From MGBC163016 sp964649145 (GTDB lineage: Bacteria; Actinomycetota; Coriobacteriia; Coriobacteriales; Eggerthellaceae): 64,000 bases of DNA. Below are positions 25,269 to 35,184 of the stretch, piece by piece; within the stretch, counting starts at the first letter, position 1; the number at the start of each line of letters is the position of its first letter. Under the pieces are notes generated by a model, which had not been told where the DNA came from, did no database searches, and saw only the letters and a program-made list of their open reading frames with translations. Made by a program: the position numbers and the translations under genes. Location of the stretch: the NCBI GenBank assembly GCA_964649145.1, contig CAZYOQ010000001.1:1-64000 (forward strand), given 5' to 3'.

Positions 25269-26546
25269 CTAGCGCCCTTTGGCCATCTTGGCGGCTATTT
25301 CCTCGGCAGAAAGCTGTGTCTCTTCGAAAATACTGTCGGAATCTAGGCCAAATGCGGTATGCAGCAGACGCACAGCACGCGTGCCTTCAGAAGCTTCCAC
25401 GACCATGGAAAGCCGAATAGGCGATGTAGAAATTGCAAGAATATTGATGTTGTTTTCGCCTAGCGTCTTGAACGCCAAAGCCGAAACTCCCGGGGTAGAT
25501 TTCATCCCAGTACCTACAAGGCTCACCTTTGCAATGTCTTCATCAACGTCATATGACGCGGCATTGATCTGCGGAATGACCTCGTCTAGCGCATCTTTTG
25601 CACGGGGAAGGTCGGATGCAGGGCAGGTAAACGAAATATCTGTCGCTCCATCAAGAGAAGTGTTCTGGATAATCATGTCCATGTTCACCGAGTTGGCCGA
25701 AAGCGCCCCGAAAACCTTGGCCGCAACGCCTGTGGTGTCTGGCACATGACGAATGGTTACCTTCATCTCTGACGTGTCGTGCGCGATACCCGTGATAACT
25801 GCCTGCTCCACGCTTGATTCCTCTCTGACATAGGTGCCTTCCGCATCCGAAAAGGCCGACCTTGAATGAATAACGACTCCCCATTTCTTGGCGAATTCGA
25901 CAGCGCGCGACTGGAGCACGCCCGAGCCAACACTTGAAAGCTCCAGCATCTCGTCGTATGTAATAGAGTCAAGCTTCTTCGCACGAGGCGCAATGCGCGG
26001 GTCAGTGGTATACACGCCGTCAACGTCAGAATAGATCTCGCAGATATCGGCGTTGATTCCCCAAGCGATTGCAACGGCTGTTGTATCCGAACCGCCGCGG
26101 CCAAGGGTTGTCATGTCGCCATTCTCATCGATGCCCTGAAAACCCGCTACAACTGGCGTTTTCCCAGTCTTAAGAGCCTCTAAGATGCGCTCGTTATGAA
26201 CTTTGACGATCTTTGCCTTGTTATGCGTGCCATTCGTCTCGATGCCAGCTTGGCGCCCGGTAAAGCTGATAGCAGGACGTCCAATCTCTTCCAGTGCAAG
26301 AGCCAGAAGCGTCATCGACACTTGTTCGCCTGTAGACAGAAGACGGTCAAGTTCGCGAGCTGTAGGATTTGAACTCACAGCAGCCGCAAGACCCATCAAT
26401 TCATCGGTTGTCTTTCCCATTGCAGAAACAACAGCCACTACCTGATTCCCAGAATCGATCATCTTCGAGATTCGCTTGGCAACATTTTTAATTCGTTCTG
26501 GAGAAGCTACAGAGGTGCCCCCGAATTTAGCAACGATTAGCGACAT
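25269..26546 (-). CDS. lysC: Aspartate kinase
   Basis: 425 residues. Kinase domain with KFGGTSVASPERI at 7-19 and GRGGSDTTAVAIA in the middle; two C-terminal ACT domains (about 265-410) are expected to bind lysine and/or threonine. It phosphorylates aspartate at the head of the lysine/threonine/methionine pathway and is usually feedback regulated. Transcribed toward asd. The 182-bp upstream gap contains a GC-rich structured segment but no lysine-riboswitch signature I can identify. Confidence 0.97.
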   Translation of the reverse strand: MSLIVAKFGGTSVASPERIKNVAKRISKMIDSGNQVVAVVSAMGKTTDELMGLAAAVSSNPTARELDRLLSTGEQVSMTLLALALEEIGRPAISFTGRQAGIETNGTHNKAKIVKVHNERILEALKTGKTPVVAGFQGIDENGDMTTLGRGGSDTTAVAIAWGINADICEIYSDVDGVYTTDPRIAPRAKKLDSITYDEMLELSSVGSGVLQSRAVEFAKKWGVVIHSRSAFSDAEGTYVREESSVEQAVITGIAHDTSEMKVTIRHVPDTTGVAAKVFGALSANSVNMDMIIQNTSLDGATDISFTCPASDLPRAKDALDEVIPQINAASYDVDEDIAKVSLVGTGMKSTPGVSALAFKTLGENNINILAISTSPIRLSMVVEASEGTRAVRLLHTAFGLDSDSIFEETQLSAEEIAAKMAKGR

Positions 26547-26619
26547 TTAAGTTCTAGATCTCCTCTGTTAGGCGAAAAGTCATAAGCTCTGTAAAGCATA
26601 CATATGATAAAGGAAATCT

Positions 26620-26672
26620 AGGGGCATGTCACATACCATGCACCGACCCCCACCTCTTCGCAGGTCAAGCAT
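26620..26672 (-). other. GC-rich hairpin segment in the lysC leader
   Basis: On the minus strand the segment can form GACC/GGTC, ACCT/AGGT and GCATG/CATGC stems within about 50 nt, flanked by AT-rich sequence. It lies 75-125 nt upstream of lysC. It could be a cis-regulatory RNA or the end of the DUF47 transcript. No known riboswitch class was recognised. Confidence 0.35.
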
Positions 26673-26728
26673 CAAGCAAGAATTTCTGCTCAAAAATGTT
26701 AAAAGCAATAAGGAAGAAAGGTGCCTCT

Positions 26729-27358
26729 TTACATATTCTTCAACATGATAGTTGAAATAATATTTGCGGCATGCTCTGTCGCATCTGCGCACTTCTCCAT
26801 GCGCTCATAGATTCGAGACCACACAAGAACATGCATAACGTCGTCATTTTCGACGGTGTGCAAGTGAAGCATGGCTTCTTTATATAAAGCGTCTGCCTCT
26901 TCCTCATATGAATTGATATCTATAAGGATATTGCGAAACTTCTTGTTCTTCTTGAAGCCGTGAAAGGATTCCATGGCTTCATTTAGGGCTTTGCAAGACT
27001 TCAGGATAAGCTTTGCAAACTTCGGCACATATTCGGGCACGATACAAACAGCATATATTTGCATGTGGCCTAAAACATCGTCGATGTAGTCCAAAATGTT
27101 GTCTAGCGCCTGAGCAAGCTCAACTATATCTTCACGATCAAACGGCGGCATGAAATCCGTTGCAGCGCTTTCAAAAATATCATGATTAATGTCGTCGCCG
27201 GCATTCTCAAATTCATGCATACGACCCATAGAATCCGACAAGGCCTCATAACCTTCAAAGTTATGTAAGGTCTCAATAAGCAAGTCGGCCTCTTTGACAG
27301 CCAGACCTGTGAGTTTTTCGTATGCTTTGAAATAGTTGAACTTATTCTTTTTCGCCAT
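26729..27358 (-). CDS. DUF47/PhoU-like phosphate transport accessory protein
   Basis: 209 residues, all-helical, with acid-rich repeats resembling PhoU (ENAGDDINHDIFESA and YEEEADALYKEAM, both E/D-x-x-x-D metal-type motifs). DUF47 proteins pair with Pit phosphate permeases and modulate them. It lies 159 bp downstream of the pit gene, on the same strand. Confidence 0.9.
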   Translation of the reverse strand: MAKKNKFNYFKAYEKLTGLAVKEADLLIETLHNFEGYEALSDSMGRMHEFENAGDDINHDIFESAATDFMPPFDREDIVELAQALDNILDYIDDVLGHMQIYAVCIVPEYVPKFAKLILKSCKALNEAMESFHGFKKNKKFRNILIDINSYEEEADALYKEAMLHLHTVENDDVMHVLVWSRIYERMEKCADATEHAANIISTIMLKNM

Positions 27359-27517
27359 TAGACACCCCTAAAGTCGAAGATTCGCACAACGCTTTTTTCA
27401 GATTACCAAATGAAAGCATGCACTAGGCTTATATTTCGGGAATGTTACAAAAGAGTGCAGCTAAAGGAATCGAAAAAGAGTTTTTGAGGGCTTTAAGATA
27501 GCGTCGAAGATAAGTAC

Positions 27518-28573
27518 TCACAGAAACAGAAGGAAGACCTTCGCGAATATAAAACCCATAAGCCCACAGCCTGGAAATGTTAGCACCCAGGTCTTTACCA
27601 TGTCGACAGCGATAGACCATTTGACGCCTTTAGGGTTCTTAGCAGCACCAACGCCCATGATGGCAGTAGTATTTGTGTGAGTAGTTGAGACAGGCATTCC
27701 ACCAAAGGTGGCAACAACAAGGCTTACGCAAGTAGAAAGACTTGCAGCGAAACCCTGGAATGATTCCATCTTCACCATATCCATACCAACGTTTTTTATG
27801 ATGCGCTCTCCCCCGACGGCGGTTCCAACTCCCATCGAAAGGGCGCATAAAACCATGAGCCATATCGGAAGTACCATTTCATCGATTTGGTTGCCCATAC
27901 CCATGGCCATCATGATGGCAAGAATGAAGATGGACATGAACTTCTGCCCGTCTTGAGCACCGTGCATGAATGCGACGCCAGCACCTGCAATAATCTGAGC
28001 CCATTTGAAGAAGACATTCGCACGTTGCCTGTTGGCGCTAGCAAACAGGCGGCTAATTAATTTATAGAAAACCCAACCAAGCGCAAACCCCATCAAGGTT
28101 GAAAGCAAGATGCCGTATATGACCTTGACCCATTCTGCCCAGTTGATGGCATCAAAGCTTCCCATAAGAGCAATCGCAGCTCCCGTAAGACCCGCTATAA
28201 GAGAATGGGACTGAGATGTTGGTATACCAAACCACCATGCAGCAACTCCCCAGACGATAATCGCAACCATGGCCGCCATCAAAGCAATCAAAGCCGAATG
28301 CGCATCGCCTCCGAAATCGACCATGCCAAATATCGTATGAGCAACAGCAGAAGAAACGAAAGAGATTACCAACAGGCCAATGAAGTTGCAAATTGCGGCC
28401 ATTATGATTGCCCGCCTAGAACTAATAGCGCGGGTGGAAACCGCTGTAGCAATGGCATTAGGGGCATCGGTTGCGCCATTCACAAGAATAACGCCAATAT
28501 TTAACAACGCGACAACTAAAAGAAAGGGGTTAGCAAGAAGCTCGCCTAGAAACATTGAAAGATCAATCGTCAC
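27518..28573 (-). CDS. pit: Low-affinity inorganic phosphate transporter (Pit family)
   Basis: 351 residues, about ten helices. Pit/PHO-4 signature repeats are visible at both ends: NGATDAPNAIATAVSTRAIS near residue 30 and GGMPVSTTHTNTTAIMGVG near residue 305. It imports phosphate, usually as a metal-phosphate complex with protons. The start is GTG at 28573 with AAAGG 6 nt upstream. It is followed by its DUF47 partner. Confidence 0.94.
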   Translation of the reverse strand: MTIDLSMFLGELLANPFLLVVALLNIGVILVNGATDAPNAIATAVSTRAISSRRAIIMAAICNFIGLLVISFVSSAVAHTIFGMVDFGGDAHSALIALMAAMVAIIVWGVAAWWFGIPTSQSHSLIAGLTGAAIALMGSFDAINWAEWVKVIYGILLSTLMGFALGWVFYKLISRLFASANRQRANVFFKWAQIIAGAGVAFMHGAQDGQKFMSIFILAIMMAMGMGNQIDEMVLPIWLMVLCALSMGVGTAVGGERIIKNVGMDMVKMESFQGFAASLSTCVSLVVATFGGMPVSTTHTNTTAIMGVGAAKNPKGVKWSIAVDMVKTWVLTFPGCGLMGFIFAKVFLLFL

Positions 28574-28627
28574 GTTTTGCCTTTCAGAAACTATAAATAA
28601 GCACCATGATTTTATAGCAAATTCATA

Positions 28628-29296
28628 TCAATTAGGCTCGTAGCCAAAAAGCGCGAAAGTGCGTCGTTCAGCACCTATTGTTGTTAACTTGCCATGTCCA
28701 GGTAAAACAACAACGTCATCTGGCAACTTGGCAAGTTTCTTCATCGATTTCGCCATATCTCTTTTTGAGCCTCGTTCGAAATCGGTTCTACCAGTTGTTC
28801 CCGCAAAAAGCGTGTCGCCTGAAATGAGTACAGGCAGTCCATCTTCATGGCATCCAAACTGAGGGATAAGAAACAGACAGATCGAACCACTAGAATGTCC
28901 GGGCGTCTCGATGACCTTCCATTGCATCTCGCCTACTGTAACCACATCTCCAGATGCAACGGTTCTGTCAACCTTGCAAGGATCCGCCCGGCGAGAAGTA
29001 CCCTCTAAAACTGGCCGCTCAATATATTTCGCATCCTCAGCAGATGCGATGACAGGTGCTCCGCTCAGCTGGCGCAGCTTTGCTGCAGCACCAACATGGT
29101 CCCAATGAGAATGGGTAAGGATGATGGCACCAAGCTTCTTTTCGCCAACGGCCTTCATTATCGCTTCAGCATTTGCAGTCGGATCCACCACCATGGCATC
29201 CTCGCCCGATGAAATGAGGTAGACATTGTTGTCGATAGGCCCCATGACCATTACTTCAACGTCGACACAAAGGCCATCTACTCTCGTAGTTCTCAT
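28628..29296 (-). CDS. MBL-fold hydrolase (glyoxalase II-like)
   Basis: 222 residues. The metallo-beta-lactamase motif THSHWDH is intact (HxHxDH), with downstream metal ligands in ETPGHSSGS, ISGDTLF and LPGHGKLT. It is the YcbL/glyoxalase II-like type of thioester or related hydrolase; the true substrate is unknown. Its ATG overlaps the rel stop by 4 nt (ATGA), so the two are coupled. Confidence 0.9.
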   Translation of the reverse strand: MRTTRVDGLCVDVEVMVMGPIDNNVYLISSGEDAMVVDPTANAEAIMKAVGEKKLGAIILTHSHWDHVGAAAKLRQLSGAPVIASAEDAKYIERPVLEGTSRRADPCKVDRTVASGDVVTVGEMQWKVIETPGHSSGSICLFLIPQFGCHEDGLPVLISGDTLFAGTTGRTDFERGSKRDMAKSMKKLAKLPDDVVVLPGHGKLTTIGAERRTFALFGYEPN

Positions 29297-31674
29297 GAGC
29301 TTCCCTTCTTTTCTGAAGCTGCATCACCCGGAAGTAGCCTGCGTGCATCAAACACTCCATCAATCGCTAGAAGCCGCTCAATTACATTGTCGATATTGGA
29401 AAGGTCGCTTACCTCGAACAAAAAGCGCATCTCCACCATCCCATCGCGATGCGTATTTGTTGTGCACGACAAGACGTTCGCGCCGCTCTCGGAAAAGACC
29501 TGTGTCACGTCTAAAAGCAAATTAATGCGGTCAAGTGCTTCAATATAAACCTCAACCTTATACAAGACCGATGAAGAAGGATTACTCTCCCAGGCAACCT
29601 CGATTATGCGATTCGGGTCCTTCTTCAAGTCGGCAGCATTCGGGCAATCGGCGCGATGCACACTTACCCCTCGTCCACGTGTAACAAAACCTATGATTTC
29701 ATCACCTGGAACCGGGTTGCAGCAACGAGACAGTCGCACAAGGATGTCATCCAAACCCTTGACGATCACACCGCTAGACGAATGCGCCTCGTGCTTCTTC
29801 GGCCGTTTAACGCTAGTAATAAGAGGAGGCATAAAGCCTGTGGAATTGTCGCCTTGTCCAATCTTTGGCTTTTGTGATTCTTCGGTTCCGCGATCAACAA
29901 GTATCTTCAGTAGTCTATTGGCTATATGCTGGGCACTCTCATTGCCACGCACAAGCTGTACGAACATGTCGTCAGGGTCGTTAAAGCCCATAGCATCTGC
30001 CACGATTTTTAAGGCACGAGCACTTCTGGCGCTTGAAAGACCTACACCATGCTTTCGCATCTCGCGCATAAGGATGTCGTGGCCTTCAGCAAGATCGCTT
30101 GACCTAGTTTGCTTCGAGAAGTAATTGCGAATCTTGCTTCTGGCAGAAGGCGTCTTAACGATGCCCAGCCAGTCCTTTGAAGGTGACCCGTTCTTTGAGG
30201 TTAAAATCTCGACACGGTCGCCCGTATGAAGCTCATAAGTCAAAGGAACGATAACGCCATTAACCTTAGCGCCTACACAATGATTGCCAACCTCAGTGTG
30301 AATGGTGTAGGCAAAATCAATAGGAGTAGCACCAGCGCGAAGCGTTTTTACGTCCCCGTTTGGCGTAAAAACATAAATCTCTGTCTTGTCGAGATCCATC
30401 TTCAAGCTTTTAAGGAACTCACGGGAATCCTCGGCATCGTCTTGCCAATCGATCATCTCGCGAAGCCAGGCAAGCTGTTTGCCAAGTTCGCTAGAATCAA
30501 CCTTTCCACCCTCTTTGTAGCACCAATGGGCGGCAACACCGTATTCACTAGCGCGGTGCATCTCTTCTGTGCGGATTTGCACTTCAAGCGGTTTTCCCGC
30601 AGGACCCATAACTGTGGTGTGAAGTGACTGGTACATGTTGAACTTCGGCATCGCGATGTAGTCTTTGAAACGCCCTGGCATAGGACGCCAAAGTGTGTGC
30701 ACAGCACCTAGCGCCGAATAGCAGTCTTTTACGGTCTCGACTATCACGCGCACAGCAATAAGGTCGTATATCTCAGAAAAGCCCTTACCTTTCTTGGACA
30801 TCTTCTGATAGATGGAATAGAGATGCTTGGGGCGACCCATAACGCGCGCCTTCACAGAGACGCGGTTCATCTCCTCCTCAATCGTGCTAACCACTTTAGA
30901 TAGATATTCCTCGCGCTCTTCTCTGGTCTCAGCGACCATGCGCGATATCTGCTTGTACTTGTTAGGCTCAAGATAGAAAAATGAAAGATCCTCAAGTTCC
31001 CATTTGATGGAATTAATCCCAAGCCTATGAGCAAGTGGAGCGTATATCTCAAGGGTCTCGCGCGCTTTGAAAATACGCCTGTCCTCGCGAAGAGATGAAA
31101 GCGTGCGCATGTTATGCAGGCGGTCGGCAAGCTTTATGACGATGACGCGAATGTCTTTCGACATTGCTACAAGCATCTTCCTAATTGTGGCTGCCTGTTC
31201 ATCAGAAAGCGAGCCAACTTCGATGCGCGTGATCTTGGTAACGCCATCAACAAGGTTTCTGACATCCAAGCCAAACTTCTCTTCTACGACATCGCTTGTA
31301 ACGACCGTATCCTCGACAGTATCGTGGAGTATGGCGGCACATATTGTCTCAACGTCCATTCGAAGATCGGCCAAGATTATGGCTACTTCTATGGGGTGGA
31401 CAATAAATGGCTCCCCAGATTTTCGAAGCTGGCCTTCATGAGCCTTTGAGGCGAACTCATATGCCGACCTTAGAAGAGACTCTTCATCCTGGGACATGTA
31501 CTCGCTTGTAAGTTCCTGCAACTGAGCAAACGCATCTTCGGGAGACTTGAACTCGGGATTTGCGAGTCCAGGAACCCCCTCTATTCCGGCAAAACGCTTC
31601 CTGAAGGCATTGGCGTTAGCCATACCCTCCTCTGCCTTGGAAGTGAATGTGTCTACATCGCTGTTTTTATTCAT
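29293..31674 (-). CDS. rel: Bifunctional (p)ppGpp synthetase/hydrolase Rel
   Basis: 793 residues with the full long-RSH layout: HD hydrolase domain (HPIEVAIILADLRM and ILHDTVEDT, about 90-120), synthetase domain (about 265-385, with FKDYIAMPKFNMYQSLHTTV), TGS domain (about 435-500, FTPNGDVKTLRAGATPIDFAYTIH), a conserved cysteine region (LSRCCNPVPGDEIIGFVTRGRGVSVH) and a C-terminal ACT domain. Both catalytic sites look intact, so it should make and degrade (p)ppGpp. No Shine-Dalgarno sequence is evident before the ATG at 31674. It lies 40 bp after the RecJ-helicase gene. Confidence 0.97.
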   Translation of the reverse strand: MNKNSDVDTFTSKAEEGMANANAFRKRFAGIEGVPGLANPEFKSPEDAFAQLQELTSEYMSQDEESLLRSAYEFASKAHEGQLRKSGEPFIVHPIEVAIILADLRMDVETICAAILHDTVEDTVVTSDVVEEKFGLDVRNLVDGVTKITRIEVGSLSDEQAATIRKMLVAMSKDIRVIVIKLADRLHNMRTLSSLREDRRIFKARETLEIYAPLAHRLGINSIKWELEDLSFFYLEPNKYKQISRMVAETREEREEYLSKVVSTIEEEMNRVSVKARVMGRPKHLYSIYQKMSKKGKGFSEIYDLIAVRVIVETVKDCYSALGAVHTLWRPMPGRFKDYIAMPKFNMYQSLHTTVMGPAGKPLEVQIRTEEMHRASEYGVAAHWCYKEGGKVDSSELGKQLAWLREMIDWQDDAEDSREFLKSLKMDLDKTEIYVFTPNGDVKTLRAGATPIDFAYTIHTEVGNHCVGAKVNGVIVPLTYELHTGDRVEILTSKNGSPSKDWLGIVKTPSARSKIRNYFSKQTRSSDLAEGHDILMREMRKHGVGLSSARSARALKIVADAMGFNDPDDMFVQLVRGNESAQHIANRLLKILVDRGTEESQKPKIGQGDNSTGFMPPLITSVKRPKKHEAHSSSGVIVKGLDDILVRLSRCCNPVPGDEIIGFVTRGRGVSVHRADCPNAADLKKDPNRIIEVAWESNPSSSVLYKVEVYIEALDRINLLLDVTQVFSESGANVLSCTTNTHRDGMVEMRFLFEVSDLSNIDNVIERLLAIDGVFDARRLLPGDAASEKKGSS

Positions 31675-31714
31675 GGGTCAATAATATATCAACTAGATAA
31701 ACGACAAGTTTTTC

Positions 31715-34700
31715 TTAAGACTGTGAATTCGGCGAAATCGGGTGAATTACGCGAGCGCGAAGGCTGTGCTGATCGCTTTTGAGAGCCCATTCCTTGAAGG
31801 CTATAAAGCTTTCCATTTCATCTAACCCTTCGCTGTACTGGATAGAATCTGACAGTTCTACCTTAGACTCGACGTCGCAAACGTTAATTACACACTCGCT
31901 AGATTCGAGCGCAGGCATTTTAATGATATTGATAAGCCCCAGCTCACAAAAGACGCGAATTCCGCATTCTACTATCGTCTCATCAAGAACCATGTGAGTG
32001 CGGTCGGCTTCATTTGCCAAAGTGGCAAAGTCGAACTTTATATTTTGTCCCTGCATGCTGTTCTGCATGCTGCGGATATACCTATAAACCTGAGCCATGG
32101 TATCCCTATCGGGAGCAAGCCTGCTTAAAAGCGATTTATTTATTGAAGCATCTTTCTTGTCATAGAGCAGGTGTATGAAAGATGTTTTACCGTCTCTGCC
32201 TGCCCTACCCGCCATTTGATTGAACTCAATATCGGAAAACGGCATATGGTACAAAACAACGTGCCTAATATCAGGAATGTCGATTCCTTCGCCGAAAGCA
32301 GATGTCGCGACAAGGGTTCGTATCACTCCTTCGCGGAAAAGATCTTCAATGTGTGCTCTGTCTTCGCGAGATAAAGCGGCGTTATAAAAGCCTATTACAG
32401 GCGCCAAATGCACTACTTTAGATCTAAGACTTCTAGCGAGAGTAACTGATTGTTCGCGTGAGTTTACATATACGACGCACTTCTCGCCCGATGCAACAAG
32501 ATGCGCCAAATAGTCATCGCGAAATGCCATATTGCGCCTATCTTCTATAAAGAGATTTTGGCGCTCGCTTTCATCTATTACACGTTCGGTCAAACCAAGA
32601 TCTTGCTCGATTTGCGCCGCAATTTCTGAAGATGCCGTCGCAGTTACCGCAATCACCTGAGGTGGGGCAATAACCTTCAGTGTTTGACCTAGGTTTTTGT
32701 ACGCAGTCCGAGTTCCGGCCTTGGCCTGACCAATATGATGCGCCTCATCGACCACAACAAAGCCGATTCTTTCTCCTTGCGCAATTTCTTGCGCGTGGAA
32801 CGACAGGTATTCAGGAGTCGTCAGAATGATATCGATAGAGCCTTTCGCTATTCCTCGATATGTAGCGTAGCGGTCCTCATAGGGGGTATGCCCGTTCAAA
32901 ACGGCGCATCTAAGTCCAAATTTAAAGAAATTCTTCTGAATGTGAAATGCTTGATCGGCCATCAAAGCGCGCAGTGGGTATATAAACAGACTGCACTTGT
33001 GTTTTGCCAAGGCGACATATGCTGCATGAGCCTGAAAGATTAGCGATTTGCCCCTACCGGTGCCCATTATGGTCAAAATGGACTTGCCTTCATCTAGCAA
33101 TCGAAGGGCGCGCTTTTGTGCGTCATGCAAGGGTTTATCGCCAATCAACGCCTTGATGATTTCCGACTTGAAAAACTCTGGATCGGCCTTGGCCATTGCC
33201 TCCCATGACTCACGACGACCTAAGTCGCTAGGAACATTTCTTTCGATCTTTTTTGCAGCCACAAGAGGCTCCTCAAAAAAACCTTGAAGATAGCTTCTGA
33301 TATCTTCCCCGAGACAGAAATCAAGAGCGCTGCAATTCCTTGATACAACTATTTCCTTTAAGTTAGCCTTAACCGACCTTCGACCTTTCCATTCATCAAT
33401 CTGAACGGTGAAAGCCGCGTCTGTAGTTGTAGCTGAAGCCAAAAGACAGTCTATTCTGTTGCAACGAAACATTATGCCCTTAACGCGACCCACCCCATCG
33501 GAAAGTTCGCAGGAAAGGTGGTTTTTTTCAGCGCCTACTGCCCTGCAGTTTTCTATGAACACATTTCTTGCAAGCAGAACAGGGTCGGGGTTGCAGTTGC
33601 CAAACGGCGCAAGCTTTTGCAGCTGGTCAACATTCTCAAGCGTAAGTTCGTCTAGATCGACCAAAGCGTCAATCTCGCATTTTGGCCGAAACTCCTCCTC
33701 GGGCAGTTTCTGCATGTAGGAATCCATTGCTTTTCTGAAGGCATCTAGGTTCTTGACTGGAAGCGTGACACCAACAGCTGCGCTATGTCCCCCGAATTTG
33801 ATGGTCAAATCAGACGCGCTTTCAACAGCCTTAAATAAGTTGACATTGCCTACAGACCTGCCACTTCCCCTTGCAATTTCGCCTTCAATGGAAAATAGCA
33901 GTGACGGAACACCAAATGTGCCGCAAAGCTTCGAGGCCACAATGCCTTTGACGCCTTCATGCCAACCCTCTCCTGCAACAACGACGACGCGTTCACCCGC
34001 ATAGTCCCTCTTCGCTAAATCGGTAGCTACAACAGTCAGATCTGCCTCTATTTCGCGGCGTCTGGAATTTAGCATGTCAAGCTCTTCGGCAAGATATGTG
34101 GCATCCTCGTAGTCGTCGCATAGCATCAGATGAAGAGCCAATTCCACATTGTCCATTCTCCCAGCGGCGTTTATACGAGGAATAAGCGAAAACGAAAGTG
34201 ACGTGGATGTTAAAGCCTTCGTATTTGTTCCAGCAACAGCAGCAAGTGCTGCAATGCAAGGACGAGGGTTCTCGTGCATGCGAAGTATTCCATCTGCTAC
34301 AAGTGCTCTGTTCTCACCAACAAGCGGCATCAAATCTGCAACAGTTCCAAGGGTGGCATAATCGGTGTATTCGCGCCAAAGATACGGTTTTCCGAACCTT
34401 GCCCCTAGCGCCTGCACAAGTTTTAGCGCCACTCCAACTCCAGCAAGTATTGCAGAAGGATTGTTGTCTTCTGCCTTTGGATCAACAACAGGAATACCCT
34501 CAGGCACATTGGCTCCAGGCTCATGGTGGTCGGTCACAACCGCGCTCATGCCAAGCGATTGCGCGTATAACACCTCCTCTTTGCAAGAGATGCCGCAGTC
34601 AACTGTGACAAGAATATCGCCGCGCAATTGCATAGCACGATCGAGAGCATCCCTGCTAAGCCCATAGCCTTCTGCAAATCTGCTTGGGATAAACGGCAGC

Positions 34701-35041
34701 GCCGTGCCACCAAGCTCGCGAATCGCGCGCGTCATAACCGTTGTAGACGTTATGCCGTCAACATCGAAATCGCCATAAATAACAATGCGTTTACCTTCGT
34801 TTATGGCCTTTTCGATCGCATCGACCGCCTCGTATAAATTGGCAATCTCATAAGGGTTTCTCCAGTCGCGATCAAGAGACGGATTCATGAAATCTGATGC
34901 TTCTTTTACATCGCTTACGCCTCTTGCAATCAAAACCCTAGCCATAAATAACGGTATATCAAGCTCTTTCGCTAAATCAGAGGCATTAGTGCGCAGCTTT
35001 ACATTCGGCACTTTGCCTCGAAATTTGAATTGAGTGGTCAT
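31715..35041 (-). CDS. recJ: Fusion protein: RecJ 5'-3' exonuclease plus RecQ-like DEAH helicase
   Basis: 1108 residues in one uninterrupted frame; RecJ alone is about 560-600. The N-terminal half has all RecJ/DHH motifs: GDFDVDG (90-96), VDCG (147-150), DHHEP (171-175), the DHHA1 motif GGHSAAVG (417-424) and an OB-like region to about 565. From about 630 a superfamily 2 helicase begins: Walker A GTGRGKS (660-666), DEAH (765-768), motif III TATAS (800-804) and motif VI QMAGRAGRDG (942-951), closest in pattern to RecQ. No RecQ zinc cysteines or HRDC domain are visible in the last 150 residues. It would unwind and degrade DNA ends in one chain for RecF-pathway repair (inference). Confidence 0.93.
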   Translation of the reverse strand: MTTQFKFRGKVPNVKLRTNASDLAKELDIPLFMARVLIARGVSDVKEASDFMNPSLDRDWRNPYEIANLYEAVDAIEKAINEGKRIVIYGDFDVDGITSTTVMTRAIRELGGTALPFIPSRFAEGYGLSRDALDRAMQLRGDILVTVDCGISCKEEVLYAQSLGMSAVVTDHHEPGANVPEGIPVVDPKAEDNNPSAILAGVGVALKLVQALGARFGKPYLWREYTDYATLGTVADLMPLVGENRALVADGILRMHENPRPCIAALAAVAGTNTKALTSTSLSFSLIPRINAAGRMDNVELALHLMLCDDYEDATYLAEELDMLNSRRREIEADLTVVATDLAKRDYAGERVVVVAGEGWHEGVKGIVASKLCGTFGVPSLLFSIEGEIARGSGRSVGNVNLFKAVESASDLTIKFGGHSAAVGVTLPVKNLDAFRKAMDSYMQKLPEEEFRPKCEIDALVDLDELTLENVDQLQKLAPFGNCNPDPVLLARNVFIENCRAVGAEKNHLSCELSDGVGRVKGIMFRCNRIDCLLASATTTDAAFTVQIDEWKGRRSVKANLKEIVVSRNCSALDFCLGEDIRSYLQGFFEEPLVAAKKIERNVPSDLGRRESWEAMAKADPEFFKSEIIKALIGDKPLHDAQKRALRLLDEGKSILTIMGTGRGKSLIFQAHAAYVALAKHKCSLFIYPLRALMADQAFHIQKNFFKFGLRCAVLNGHTPYEDRYATYRGIAKGSIDIILTTPEYLSFHAQEIAQGERIGFVVVDEAHHIGQAKAGTRTAYKNLGQTLKVIAPPQVIAVTATASSEIAAQIEQDLGLTERVIDESERQNLFIEDRRNMAFRDDYLAHLVASGEKCVVYVNSREQSVTLARSLRSKVVHLAPVIGFYNAALSREDRAHIEDLFREGVIRTLVATSAFGEGIDIPDIRHVVLYHMPFSDIEFNQMAGRAGRDGKTSFIHLLYDKKDASINKSLLSRLAPDRDTMAQVYRYIRSMQNSMQGQNIKFDFATLANEADRTHMVLDETIVECGIRVFCELGLINIIKMPALESSECVINVCDVESKVELSDSIQYSEGLDEMESFIAFKEWALKSDQHSLRARVIHPISPNSQS

Positions 35042-35184
35042 CTATTCGCCTTTTGCTACTCTATTGGTTTTCAAGTGTATTGTCGCATAAAGCACAAGGC
35101 TTGATCACCGCGAATTGGAGCGCGGATGCATTTCGCTAAACAGACGCCTGCAAGCTATGAAATTAAATGATCAATTGCTTGAAG

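Noticed and set aside
26547..26728. Lysine riboswitch before lysC
   Set aside because: The conserved core sequences of the L box (for example the GAGGTGCGA and AAGGGGAGCG-like segments) are not found; only unspecific stems are seen.
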